Below are positions 1-7,648 of a DNA stretch of 8,053 nucleotides, piece after piece. Source of the stretch: Chloroflexia bacterium (lineage in GTDB: Bacteria; Chloroflexota; Chloroflexia; Thermomicrobiales; UBA6265); contig JACCYK010000424.1 of the NCBI GenBank assembly GCA_013696525.1, positions 1-8,053 of the forward strand, written 5' to 3'. Numbering within the stretch: the first letter of the stretch is position 1; the number at the start of each line of letters is the position of its first letter. The translations under genes and the position numbers were made by a program. The notes beneath the pieces were generated by a model. The model was given only the letters and a program-made list of their open reading frames with translations. It was not told where the DNA came from and searched no databases.

Positions 1-3
1 GGC

Positions 4-2481
4 ATGATCCCGATACCACCATTCGATCGCGGCCTGCCGGGGCTGGCGACCGCGTTCAATGGCGACATCGTGGCCGAGCTGCTCGAGGCGCACCTGCCCG
101 ACCGCTCCGTCGGCCGATGCGTGGTGCTCGGTTGCCATCCTCACTATGTGCGCTACAAACCGGATACTAGCTGCCTCGTCGAGTACGAGCTAACCCTCCG
201 TGACCAGGAGACGGCTCAGACGCTCGCGCTGCCGGTGCATCTCCGCCTCTATGCCGACGACCGCGGCGCTCGCCGCTGGCAAAGCGATTCCTTCCGCCGT
301 TTGATCGCCCGGACCGAGCTGGAGCATCCCGGGTTCCCGCGAGACAGGGTTACCTATCTGCCGGCGGTGAAAGCCCTGGTCCAGGTGTTCCCGGTCGATC
401 TCGATTTGCGGAAGCTGGTCCACGCCACGTCGCCCGCCGTGCTGAAACGGGTGCTGGCAGAAGCGCTGCCGGCAGCGAGCGGCCGGCCAACGGACGAGCC
501 GCCCTCCATCGTGCGATACAAACCGGGCCGAAAGGCCCTGCTCCGGATCCCAATGACGGATGGAGAGGGCGAGATGGTCTACGCCAAGCTCCTGAGCGAT
601 GACCGTGGCGCATCGCTCCGCGAGGCCGGCGTGGTGTTGCGGGACGCCGGCCTCGCGACCCCGGCCCCGCTCGCGTACCTGTCCGACTATCGGATGCTCG
701 TGCATGCCGCGGCGCCGGGCGATCCCCTGGCGGCGGTGCGCCGAACCCCGGCTTTTACGTCCTGGATGGAACCCGCGGCACACGCGCTGGCTCGATTCCA
801 GGCCACCGCTGTGCCCGGCCTGAGCATCCATCCCCTCTCGGCAGAGTCAAAACTCCTACATGCCTCGGCAACCGCGATCGCGCGGTTGCTCCCCGAGCTT
901 TCAGCGCGAGTCAATGAGCTGGCGGCCGGAATGAGCAGCCGGCTTGCGAGCATCGTCGATCAGCCGGCAACGAGCCACGGCGACTTCTACGATGACCAAC
1001 TGCTCGTCTCGGCCGCCGGGGTGATCCTGATCGATCTCGACGAGGCACGGTGCGCCCATCCGTTGCTCGACGTTGGCAACATGCTGGCGCACCTGACGCT
1101 CGCCGCCGACCGCGGCGACGTGCCAGCCGAGGCTCGAGAAGCCTTCGCCGGCGCCGATCTCCGCTGGCATCCGGCGAACCATGACACGGTCGCGGTCTTC
1201 GAGGCAGCGGCCCTCCTGAAGCTGGCGGTCGGCCCGTTTCGACGGCTCGAGCCAGATTGGCCGGCGGCAGTCGAGCACATCGTCCACTTGGCCGAGCGGC
1301 GGCTCGCCCCCGACCGCCACCGGGCGCCAGTCGGGCCAGAGGCGAAGGTCCAGAACGCCGGCTCACTCGACCCAAAGCTGCCCCAGTTGGCGGTGCTGGC
1401 CGACCCGCGGCGAATGTCCATGGTGCTGGAGCGGGCGGTCTACGGCCGCCTGGTCTGCGTGAGCGAGGTCAAAATAGTTCGGCACAAACCGGGACGTCGG
1501 GCGATCCTCCGCTATGAGGTCGAGACCGGCGATCAGGAATCGGCACAACGGGAACGGCTCTACGCGAAGACCTTCGCGAGCGAGCGAGGACCGCGAGCCT
1601 TTCGCACCGCGACCGCGGTCGCCCACGCCCGCGGGTTGGAGATTCGGGTGCCGGAGCCAGTCGCCTACGTGCCACACCTGAAACTGATGCTCCAGCGCGA
1701 GGTGGCGGGCCAGCCCGTGGCGAGCCCTTTGCTCCACGGTGACGAGCGGTTAGCGGTGCGGATCGCCACGGCGTTGCACGCGCTCCACGGTTCGGGGGTC
1801 TCGCTCGAGCGCGATCACGACCTGGCCCGGGAGTTGGATCCCTTGCGAGGGCGCGTCGAGCGCCTGGCCACGGCCGATCACACGCTTGGCGCATCCGCCC
1901 GTCGCTGTCTAGGGCTGGTCGAGCTCGGACGCCACCGGACGTGGCGCTGGCGCCGGCGGCCGATCCATCGCGATTTCTATCACGATCAGGTCCTGATCGA
2001 CGGCGATCACCTGGGTGTCCTCGATTTCGACGACGCGGCGATCTCTGAGCCGGCGATCGATGTCGCGAACTTCGCCGCCCATCTCCGCTTGTTGGCAATC
2101 CAACAAGGGGACGACCCGGAAGCGCTGGCGACGGTCGCGGCCGCCTTTCGCCGGTGCTATCACGCCCTCGACCCGGACCTCGATCCCGTCTTGACCCGAT
2201 TCTTGGAAGGCTCGACGCTGCTCCGCCTGGCCGACATCCACGCCCCGCGCAAAGACGGGACAAGGATCGCGGCGACGCTCCTGCGCGAGAGCGAGCACGA
2301 GTTGCGGATGTCGGTTGCTGATCCACCGGCGCCCGGGTTTCGTGATCCGAGCGAGCACGGCGATCGCCATCGCCCTTTCCGCTCAGACCGATTGGCCCGG
2401 TTGCTGGTGCGATGCGCCTCTCGGGTGGATCGGTTGTCTACCTGGTCGGTAGGATCACCGCGAACGTCGCCGCGACCCTGA
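4..2481 (+). CDS. Tandem APH-fold (aminoglycoside phosphotransferase-like) kinase, two catalytic modules
   Basis: This 825-residue protein carries two copies of the APH/choline-kinase-like fold, probably cytoplasmic. Module 1 has a catalytic-loop motif HGDFYDDQ at residues 325-332 and a metal-binding DLDEA at 344-348. Module 2 has HRDFYHDQ at 655-662 and DFDDA at 674-678. Each module is preceded by an N-lobe with a 'VR(Y/H)KPGR' strand (170-176, 492-498) and a candidate ATP-binding lysine in 'YAK' (K195, K522). A third, earlier N-lobe-like segment (VRYKP at 49-53, with R81 where the lysine would be) has no C-lobe of its own. The family uses ATP or GTP to phosphorylate small-molecule hydroxyls such as sugars, choline or antibiotics; nothing here identifies the substrate, and an antibiotic-resistance role is not supported. 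About twice the length of a usual APH protein. The C-terminal 55 residues are Arg-rich and low in complexity. No ribosome site is visible before ATG 4, and the frame is open to the window edge, so the true start could lie upstream. Fold assignment is firm; function is unknown. Confidence 0.8.
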   Translation: MIPIPPFDRGLPGLATAFNGDIVAELLEAHLPDRSVGRCVVLGCHPHYVRYKPDTSCLVEYELTLRDQETAQTLALPVHLRLYADDRGARRWQSDSFRRLIARTELEHPGFPRDRVTYLPAVKALVQVFPVDLDLRKLVHATSPAVLKRVLAEALPAASGRPTDEPPSIVRYKPGRKALLRIPMTDGEGEMVYAKLLSDDRGASLREAGVVLRDAGLATPAPLAYLSDYRMLVHAAAPGDPLAAVRRTPAFTSWMEPAAHALARFQATAVPGLSIHPLSAESKLLHASATAIARLLPELSARVNELAAGMSSRLASIVDQPATSHGDFYDDQLLVSAAGVILIDLDEARCAHPLLDVGNMLAHLTLAADRGDVPAEAREAFAGADLRWHPANHDTVAVFEAAALLKLAVGPFRRLEPDWPAAVEHIVHLAERRLAPDRHRAPVGPEAKVQNAGSLDPKLPQLAVLADPRRMSMVLERAVYGRLVCVSEVKIVRHKPGRRAILRYEVETGDQESAQRERLYAKTFASERGPRAFRTATAVAHARGLEIRVPEPVAYVPHLKLMLQREVAGQPVASPLLHGDERLAVRIATALHALHGSGVSLERDHDLARELDPLRGRVERLATADHTLGASARRCLGLVELGRHRTWRWRRRPIHRDFYHDQVLIDGDHLGVLDFDDAAISEPAIDVANFAAHLRLLAIQQGDDPEALATVAAAFRRCYHALDPDLDPVLTRFLEGSTLLRLADIHAPRKDGTRIAATLLRESEHELRMSVADPPAPGFRDPSEHGDRHRPFRSDRLARLLVRCASRVDRLSTWSVGSPRTSPRP

Positions 2482-2484
2482 TCC

Positions 2485-2513
2485 GCGTCAATCCGTCCCC
2501 GGCAGCGTATGAT
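2485..2513 (+). promoter_or_regulatory. Weak sigma70-like promoter candidate before the exported protein gene
   Basis: A TATGAT hexamer at 2508-2513 matches the -10 consensus at five of six bases. With a 17-base spacer the -35 position reads GCGTCA (2485-2490), which matches TTGACA at only three of six. It lies in the short gap after the kinase gene and about 50 bases before the next start. It could be chance. Confidence 0.22.
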
Positions 2514-2563
2514 TACGTTACGGGCGATGATGACTATCTCAATCGCGACCTCCAGGGAATACG

Positions 2564-3136
2564 ATGTCTACCCAACGCGCCGGGCGCTATCCATCAGAGT
2601 TCCACGGGCGATCCGTGATCGCCGCCACGTTCGGCATCCTTGTAGCCCTGATCGCGACGGTGGTGCCGGTGGCCCGGGCCGACCACGAGGGCATCAACCT
2701 CGTAACCTTCGCCGCGGTTGACGGCTCCCCCGCTCCCAACGCCAGCGGAACGGGACAGATGGAGTATCACGGCGGCGTGGAACCGGTCAGTCGCTGGACC
2801 TCGACCTTCGCCTTCGCGGGACTGGAGCCGGAAACAACCTACGTCGTCATGGTGATGGGCCGCGCGGGCGAGGACGGCTCCGCCGCGGCTCAGGCAGAGA
2901 GCCCGATTTGTGCATTCGAGAGCGATGCCGCCGGCAGCGGGCACTGTTGGGACTACGAACTTGGCATGCGGCGCATCGGCGTCGTCCTCCTGCGCCATGA
3001 CGACGAGACCGCGACCGTTGTCATGCGGGCGACCCGCGGCGACGGCGGGGTCGGCTCGATCGTGAGCGTCCCCAACCGATTTAGCCCCGCGTCCCCGGCG
3101 CCCCCGCCGCTGCTCGGCTCACCGATCGCGGGCTGA
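2564..3136 (+). CDS. Small exported protein of unknown function
   Basis: A 190-residue protein I do not recognise. The N-terminus is a typical Sec signal peptide: a basic region (R5, R8, R16), a hydrophobic core at about 18-36, and a signal peptidase I site after A-R-A (residue 39), giving a mature protein of about 151 residues. The mature part is rich in short beta-prone stretches with Gly, Ser and Thr. It has only two cysteines (C116, C128), spaced to form a small disulfide-closed loop outside the cell. There is no lipobox and no second membrane span; the C-terminal tail is Pro/Ser-rich (about residues 170-190). The start is supported by AGGGA at 2554-2558, five bases before ATG. It sits just upstream of an ECF sigma/anti-sigma pair in the same direction, so it may be part of the same envelope-related response, but this is inference. 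The gene is well supported; the function is not known. Confidence 0.75.
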   Translation: MSTQRAGRYPSEFHGRSVIAATFGILVALIATVVPVARADHEGINLVTFAAVDGSPAPNASGTGQMEYHGGVEPVSRWTSTFAFAGLEPETTYVVMVMGRAGEDGSAAAQAESPICAFESDAAGSGHCWDYELGMRRIGVVLLRHDDETATVVMRATRGDGGVGSIVSVPNRFSPASPAPPPLLGSPIAG

Positions 3137-3261
3137 CGCGTCGCGGATCCGGACCTGAGCCTCAATCTGAATCCAAATCGCGCTTCGCGGTGTACTGGTG
3201 AAGTGAGGGGGCGCCAGGTCGAGCCTATCGCACCACCCAAGTCAGTCTCACCGGAAACTAC

Positions 3262-3266
3262 AGGTG
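3262..3266 (+). promoter_or_regulatory. Ribosome binding site of the ECF sigma factor gene
   Basis: AGGTG lies four bases before ATG 3271 and ten before the in-frame ATG 3277. It supports an early start even though this gives the sigma factor an unusually long N-terminal extension. Confidence 0.45.
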
Positions 3267-3270
3267 CCGG

Positions 3271-4035
3271 ATGACCATGGCCGGGGCGGCAACGGTGGCA
3301 GCAGAAGTGCAAGACATCATGCGAACATTTAGCGGCTTGGAGCTGGATCGCCGCCGCAGACTGCCGGCGAGGTCGCTGCCCGCGGTCGGAAGGCATGGTG
3401 ATCGCCGCTTGACGGATCAGACGGGGGACGCGGGCTCCACAACCGGGCTCGGACCTGATCTCGACCAGGACCACCTCCTCGTGCGGCGGATCGCGGCCGG
3501 GGATACCGCCGCGCTTGCCGTCCTCTACGACAAGCACGCCGGCATCGTCCACGCCGTCATCGTGCGGGTCGTCCACGACCATCAGGTGGCCGAGGATTTG
3601 CTCCAAGAATCGTTCTTGCGCGTCTGGCAACATGCTCGGACGTACGATGGCAGCCTCGGTCGAGTTCGCGCCTGGCTGCTTGGCATCGCCCATAACCTCG
3701 CCCTGAACGAGCTCCGCCGGCGACGCCGCCGGCCCCAAGAGGCTCCCCACGCTCCCGATGCCGTCGCCCCGATCCTCGAAACGGTGGCCGCGCCCGACCC
3801 CGATCCGGCCGATGTTGCCTGGTCGCGAACCCGTCAGACCAGGATTACCAGCGCCCTCACCGACCTCCCGCGAGCGCAACAAGCGGTCATCGCCCTCTAT
3901 GCCGCCGGGCATAGCCAATCCGAGATCGCGGCGACGCTCAACGAACCGCTGGGAACAGTCAAGACCCGGATGCGCCGCGGCTTGCAAACGCTGCGCTCCG
4001 TGCTTACGCGAGAAGGACTCGATGTCGAGATATAG
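3271..4035 (+). CDS. ECF-family RNA polymerase sigma factor
   Basis: A 254-residue group 4 (ECF) sigma factor, which would direct RNA polymerase to a dedicated promoter set when released by its anti-sigma factor. Region 2 spans about residues 66-155: 'LLVRRIAAGD' near 69-78, the core-binding 'AEDLLQESFLRVW' from 107, then 'WLLGIAHNLALNELRRRRRR'. A linker with Pro/Asp-rich sequence follows. Region 4 begins at about L196 ('LTDLPRAQQAVI'), with the -35-recognising helix-turn-helix from about 215 ('SQSEIAATLNEPLGTVKTRM'). There is no region 1.1 or 3. Residues 1-65 are an Arg-rich extension not typical of ECF factors; real translation may begin later (for example ATG 3319 or TTG 3409), although the only good ribosome site seen serves 3271. 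The gap upstream (3137-3270) shows no convincing promoter or terminator. The next gene encodes the presumed anti-sigma factor 45 bases downstream. It resembles the SigK-like group that pairs with RskA, but the exact ECF group is not assigned. Confidence 0.92.
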   Translation: MTMAGAATVAAEVQDIMRTFSGLELDRRRRLPARSLPAVGRHGDRRLTDQTGDAGSTTGLGPDLDQDHLLVRRIAAGDTAALAVLYDKHAGIVHAVIVRVVHDHQVAEDLLQESFLRVWQHARTYDGSLGRVRAWLLGIAHNLALNELRRRRRRPQEAPHAPDAVAPILETVAAPDPDPADVAWSRTRQTRITSALTDLPRAQQAVIALYAAGHSQSEIAATLNEPLGTVKTRMRRGLQTLRSVLTREGLDVEI

Positions 4036-4042
4036 ACCACGC

Positions 4043-4061
4043 GCCGGCGACTATTGCCGGC
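4043..4061 (+). repeat. Perfect inverted repeat between sigma and anti-sigma genes
   Basis: GCCGGC at 4043-4048 and GCCGGC at 4056-4061 flank a seven-base loop (GACTATT). As RNA this is a six-base-pair, all-GC hairpin located just after the sigma stop codon and eight bases before the ribosome site of the anti-sigma gene. No T-run follows, so it is not a classical terminator. It could tune translation or mRNA stability of the anti-sigma factor relative to the sigma factor. Confidence 0.45.
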
Positions 4062-4068
4062 CACAATT

Positions 4069-4072
4069 GAGG
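4069..4072 (+). promoter_or_regulatory. Ribosome binding site that selects the GTG start of the anti-sigma gene
   Basis: GAGG (within TTGAGGCG) lies eight bases before GTG 4081. It lies downstream of the alternative TTG at 4054, so it can serve only the GTG start. Confidence 0.5.
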
Positions 4073-4080
4073 CGAGTCCA

Positions 4081-4872
4081 GTGAGCGTCCCGCCGCTCGA
4101 CCACGAGCAGGCCATCGAGCTGCTGCCCGACTACGCGATCGGTAAGTTAGCCGACGCCGACCTCGATCGCGTGGCGCGGCACCTCGAGGAGTGCCCATCC
4201 TGCCGTGATGAGTTGTTCGTGGTGTTGGAGATCGGCGCTTTCCTCGGCGACGTGACGCCGGCGCGGCCAGCCGTCCGCCAACAATTGCTCCGCCTGGCCG
4301 AGCAAGCACTGGCGCCGCGCCTATCAGTTGTCGCCGCCCCCGAGGACGCTCGACCAACGCCGATCCCGATCTCGCGTCGCGCCCAAGCCGGCCGGACCAG
4401 CGGTGGCTGGAACCGGCCCGCGCAAGCGCTCCTGGCCGCCACTGCCGCCGTCCTCATCATCGGGCTTGGCATTTGGAACTTGCGCCTGCGCGAGGAGGTA
4501 CAGCAGTCCTCGACCATCGCCGCCATCGTCTCCTCTGCAACGGTCTATCCGTTGTTAGAAAGCCAACTCCCGAATCCGGCCAGCGGCGTCGTGCTCGTCG
4601 GTGCGGACTCTTCGAGCGGTCTCCTTGTCGCCGATGATCTGCCGCCGCTGGCGGCCGGCGACGAGTACCAGGTCTGGCTCTACGATCAGCAGGGGCAATC
4701 GTCCCCGGCCGGCCGGTTCACGACCGATGACCAGGGCCGAGCTCAGGTCGAGCTAACCCCGGACCGCTCGCTCGCATCGTACGTGGCGGTCGCCGTCTCC
4801 GCCGAGCCCGCGGATGTTGGCGGGGCGCCGTCCGGCCCGCTGGCGCTGGGTGGGTGGCTAGATCCGCCATAG
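4081..4872 (+). CDS. RskA-like transmembrane anti-sigma factor
   Basis: A 263-residue single-span membrane protein expected to hold the preceding ECF sigma factor inactive at the membrane. The cytoplasmic N-terminus has the zinc-associated anti-sigma (ZAS) motif H34-x3-C38-x2-C41, with a further histidine at H8 and the usual 'LLPDYAIG' stretch between them. A Pro/Arg-rich linker leads to one membrane helix at about 116-135. The outer part, from about residue 167 to the end, matches the anti-sigma-K factor C-terminal domain: 'SGVVLVGA', 'LPPLAAGDEYQVWLYD', 'AGRFTTDDQGRAQVEL', 'VAVSAEP' and a terminal 'GPLALGGWL'. In the family, release involves regulated proteolysis in the membrane. GTG 4081 is chosen because GAGG precedes it at a good distance; an in-frame TTG at 4054 would add nine residues but lies inside an inverted repeat. 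The gene directly follows the sigma gene, presumably in one operon. The signal sensed is unknown. Confidence 0.9.
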   Translation: MSVPPLDHEQAIELLPDYAIGKLADADLDRVARHLEECPSCRDELFVVLEIGAFLGDVTPARPAVRQQLLRLAEQALAPRLSVVAAPEDARPTPIPISRRAQAGRTSGGWNRPAQALLAATAAVLIIGLGIWNLRLREEVQQSSTIAAIVSSATVYPLLESQLPNPASGVVLVGADSSSGLLVADDLPPLAAGDEYQVWLYDQQGQSSPAGRFTTDDQGRAQVELTPDRSLASYVAVAVSAEPADVGGAPSGPLALGGWLDPP

Positions 4873-4876
4873 CCGC

Positions 4877-4906
4877 ATGACAGGTATCGCTCGCGTGCGG
4901 GATACT
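4877..4906 (+). promoter_or_regulatory. Sigma70-like promoter candidate before coxD
   Basis: ATGACA (4877-4882, five of six matches to TTGACA) and GATACT (4901-4906, four of six matches to TATAAT) are separated by 18 bases. They fall in the 80-base gap after the anti-sigma stop codon, with a predicted RNA start near 4913 and the coxD ribosome site at 4937. This would let the cox accessory genes be expressed independently of the sigma operon. Found by eye only. Confidence 0.35.
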
Positions 4907-4936
4907 TAGGCCAAGGTTGAGGTTGCCCGCTAGCGA

Positions 4937-4942
4937 AGAGGA
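4937..4942 (+). promoter_or_regulatory. Ribosome binding site that selects the TTG start of coxD
   Basis: AGAGGA lies ten bases before TTG 4953. The alternative upstream TTG at 4917 has AAGG directly abutting it, which is too close to function well. Confidence 0.45.
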
Positions 4943-4952
4943 CGGATCACGC

Positions 4953-5893
<941 letters not shown>

Positions 5894-5894
<1 letters not shown>

Positions 5895-7219
5895 TGCCCG
5901 CGACGACCGACGGCGGCGGCAATCAGACAGGCGCCGGGCCAAGATCGAGCACACCCTCCAGCCTGGTGAAACCAGGCGTGATCCGGTGGAATCTGCTGAC
6001 CTTCGGGCGCCGCCTGCGTCAGGGTGGGATCCCGGTGGGCTCGGGTCAGGTGCTCAGCCTGCTCGAGGCGTTCGCCGCGATCGACCCCCGCCACCAGCGA
6101 GATGCCTACTACGCGGCCCGCTCGACCCTGGTCACGCGGCCGGAGCAGATCCCGCTCTTCGACAGCGAGTTCGCGACCTTCTGGCGTCGCCTGGCGGGGG
6201 TCGAGCCGCCGCCGCTGGAAGCGTTCCAAGCATCCGATGCTCCCGACGTGCTCTCGTTGCCGGACGTCAGCCGCAAGAAGACGGAGGAGCGGACGGGCTC
6301 GGGCGAGGCGGAGGTCGAGCGCGAAGTGCTGGCGCTCAGCGAAGCAGACGACGAGCCAGCGAACGCCGACGATCTCGAAGACATGGAATCGCCGCCCGAA
6401 GACGTTTTGCTCTTCAGTGCCCGCGAAGTCTTGCGCAAGAAGGATTTTTCCCAATGTTCGGCCGAGGAGATCGCCGAAGCGCGGCGAATCATCGAGGGTA
6501 TGACCTGGAAGCTCGGCACCCGGCAGATCCGGCGCCGGCAGAAGGCAAAGCGGGGCGACATGATCGACCCCCGCCGTACCATGCGGCGCAGCCTGCGCCA
6601 CGGCGGCGTGCCGATCGATTTGCAATACCAACGACGGAAGGTCCGGACCCGGCCGTTAGTCCTGATCTGCGACATCTCGGGTTCGATGGACCGCTACGCC
6701 CGGTTGCTGCTGCGCTTCGTCCATGCGCTCGGGCACGGCATCGAGTCGACCGAGGTCTTCGTCTTCGGCACCCGGCTGACCCGGATCACCCGCGAGCTGC
6801 GGAAGCGCGATGTCGATCAAGCCCTCACCGATGTCGTCAACTCGGTTGACGACTGGTCCGGAGGCACCCGGATCGGTGAGGCGATCAAACAGTTCAACTA
6901 CAAGTGGAGCCGCCGCGTCGTCCGCTCCGGCGCCACCGTCGTCATCATCAGCGACGGCTGGGACCGCGGCACCCCGGACTTTCTCGGCCGCGAGATGGCC
7001 CGGCTCCAGCGCTCCTGCCGTCGCCTGATCTGGCTCAACCCGCTCCTTGGCGCCAGCGGCTATCAACCATTGACGCAGGGCATGCGTGCCGCCTTGCCGT
7101 ATGTCGACGAATTCTTGCCGGTCCACAATCTGCAAAGCCTCGAGGCCCTGGCCGCGCTGCTGAGCCAGGTCGAGGACCAGCCGCCGGTCCGCAAGACGAT
7201 TCCGCCGGCCGCCGCGTGA
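5894..7219 (+). CDS. coxE: VWA-domain protein, CoxE-like
   Basis: A 441-residue protein with a C-terminal von Willebrand factor A domain of the CoxE type. The metal-ion-dependent adhesion site is complete: DISGSM at 260-265 (D260, S262, S264), T325 in 'GGTRIGEA', and D354 in 'ISDGWDRG'. Just before the VWA domain is the CoxE-typical stretch 'RRTMRRSLRHGG' leading into 'RPLVLICDISGSM'. The N-terminal part (about 30-120) is a helical region with 'WNLLTFGRRLRQGGIPVGSGQ', followed by an acidic, probably flexible linker at about 135-175. No signal peptide or membrane span is seen, so it is likely cytoplasmic. It is known in the family as the partner of the CoxD ATPase, likely presenting the client hydroxylase for cofactor completion. 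Its ATG shares one base with the coxD stop codon (TGATG), implying translational coupling. Confidence 0.9.
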
Positions 7220-7258
7220 GTCGTGAAATGAACGGCCGTGGTTGGGAGCTGGATCCCG

Positions 7259-7288
7259 TTCGCCAGCGGTGCCGATCAATACTATACT
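7259..7288 (+). promoter_or_regulatory. Sigma70-like promoter candidate before the XdhC pair
   Basis: TATACT at 7283-7288 matches the -10 consensus at five of six bases and stands in a locally AT-rich patch of an otherwise GC-rich window. With an 18-base spacer the -35 position is TTCGCC (7259-7264, three of six). The predicted RNA start near 7295 leaves a leader of about 40 bases to the next gene. The 114-base gap after coxE is the longest non-coding stretch in the cox block, which fits a second promoter. Confidence 0.35.
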
Positions 7289-7322
7289 TTGGGAAGTTTA
7301 CTCACGACCTACGACTCAAGTC

Positions 7323-7328
7323 AGGTGG
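7323..7328 (+). promoter_or_regulatory. Ribosome binding site that fixes the start of the first XdhC gene
   Basis: AGGTGG lies five bases before ATG 7334. It excludes the longer in-frame reading from GTG 7238, which has no ribosome site and would run through the promoter candidate. Confidence 0.55.
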
Positions 7329-7333
7329 AATCA

Positions 7334-7648
7334 ATGCGAGAAGTCCTTTCCGAGATTGAAGCGTGGCGGGCCGCCGGCAATCGGGTCGCGGTGGCGACCG
7401 TGGTCAAAGTCGAGGGCTCGGCGCCGCGACCGGTGGGAGCGGCGATGGCAGTTTCCAGCGCCGGTGATCTCACCGGCTCGGTGAGTGGGGGTTGTGTTGA
7501 GGCCGCCGTCTTCGAGGAAGCGCAAGCGGTGCTCGCGACCGGCACCCCGAAATTGCTCCGGTACGGTATCACCGATGAAATGGCCTGGGACGTCGGCCTC
7601 GCCTGTGGCGGCACGATCGAGGTCTTTGTCGAGCCGGTCGCCGAATGA
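7334..7648 (+). CDS. XdhC/CoxI N-terminal domain as a stand-alone protein
   Basis: A 104-residue protein consisting only of the N-terminal domain of the XdhC/CoxI family. Diagnostic motifs are all present: 'VAVATVVKVEGSAPRPVG' with GSAPR at 28-32, 'GSVSGGCVE' at 48-56 (C54), and 'GLACGG' at 88-93 (C91), ending 'IEVFVEPVAE'. XdhC-type proteins bind molybdenum cofactor, help its sulfuration and pass it to xanthine dehydrogenase or CO dehydrogenase-like apoenzymes; the two conserved cysteines lie in the motifs associated with this job. Full-length XdhC has a second, Rossmann-type domain, which here is encoded by the next gene, overlapping by four bases (ATGA). The start at ATG 7334 follows a strong AGGTGG. 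No frameshift is needed to explain the split: the protein ends naturally at the domain boundary and the next gene has its own start. Family call is firm; the client enzyme is unknown. Confidence 0.9.
   Translation: MREVLSEIEAWRAAGNRVAVATVVKVEGSAPRPVGAAMAVSSAGDLTGSVSGGCVEAAVFEEAQAVLATGTPKLLRYGITDEMAWDVGLACGGTIEVFVEPVAE

Noticed and set aside
4..2481. Aminoglycoside resistance function for the APH-fold gene
   Set aside because: Size, tandem layout and the altered catalytic loop differ from known resistance enzymes. The fold is shared by many metabolic kinases, and nothing nearby suggests resistance.
3120..3160. GC-rich imperfect dyad after the exported-protein gene as a terminator
   Set aside because: The stem needs a bulge, and no T-run follows, so an intrinsic terminator is not supported.
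3252..3276. GGAAAC before the sigma gene as an autoregulatory ECF -35 element
   Set aside because: The matching -10 element would fall at or inside the start codon region and no CGTC-like sequence is present at the right distance.
2953..3987. Long open frame on the minus strand (344 codons) across the exported-protein and sigma genes
   Set aside because: It lies antisense to two clearly coding genes, its translation is low-complexity and Arg/Gly-rich with no recognisable motif, and long antisense frames are expected in GC-rich coding DNA.
7228..7359. Possible 43-residue peptide starting at ATG 7228 after coxE
   Set aside because: It has no ribosome site, overlaps the promoter candidate and the start of the XdhC gene, and its sequence shows no recognisable features.
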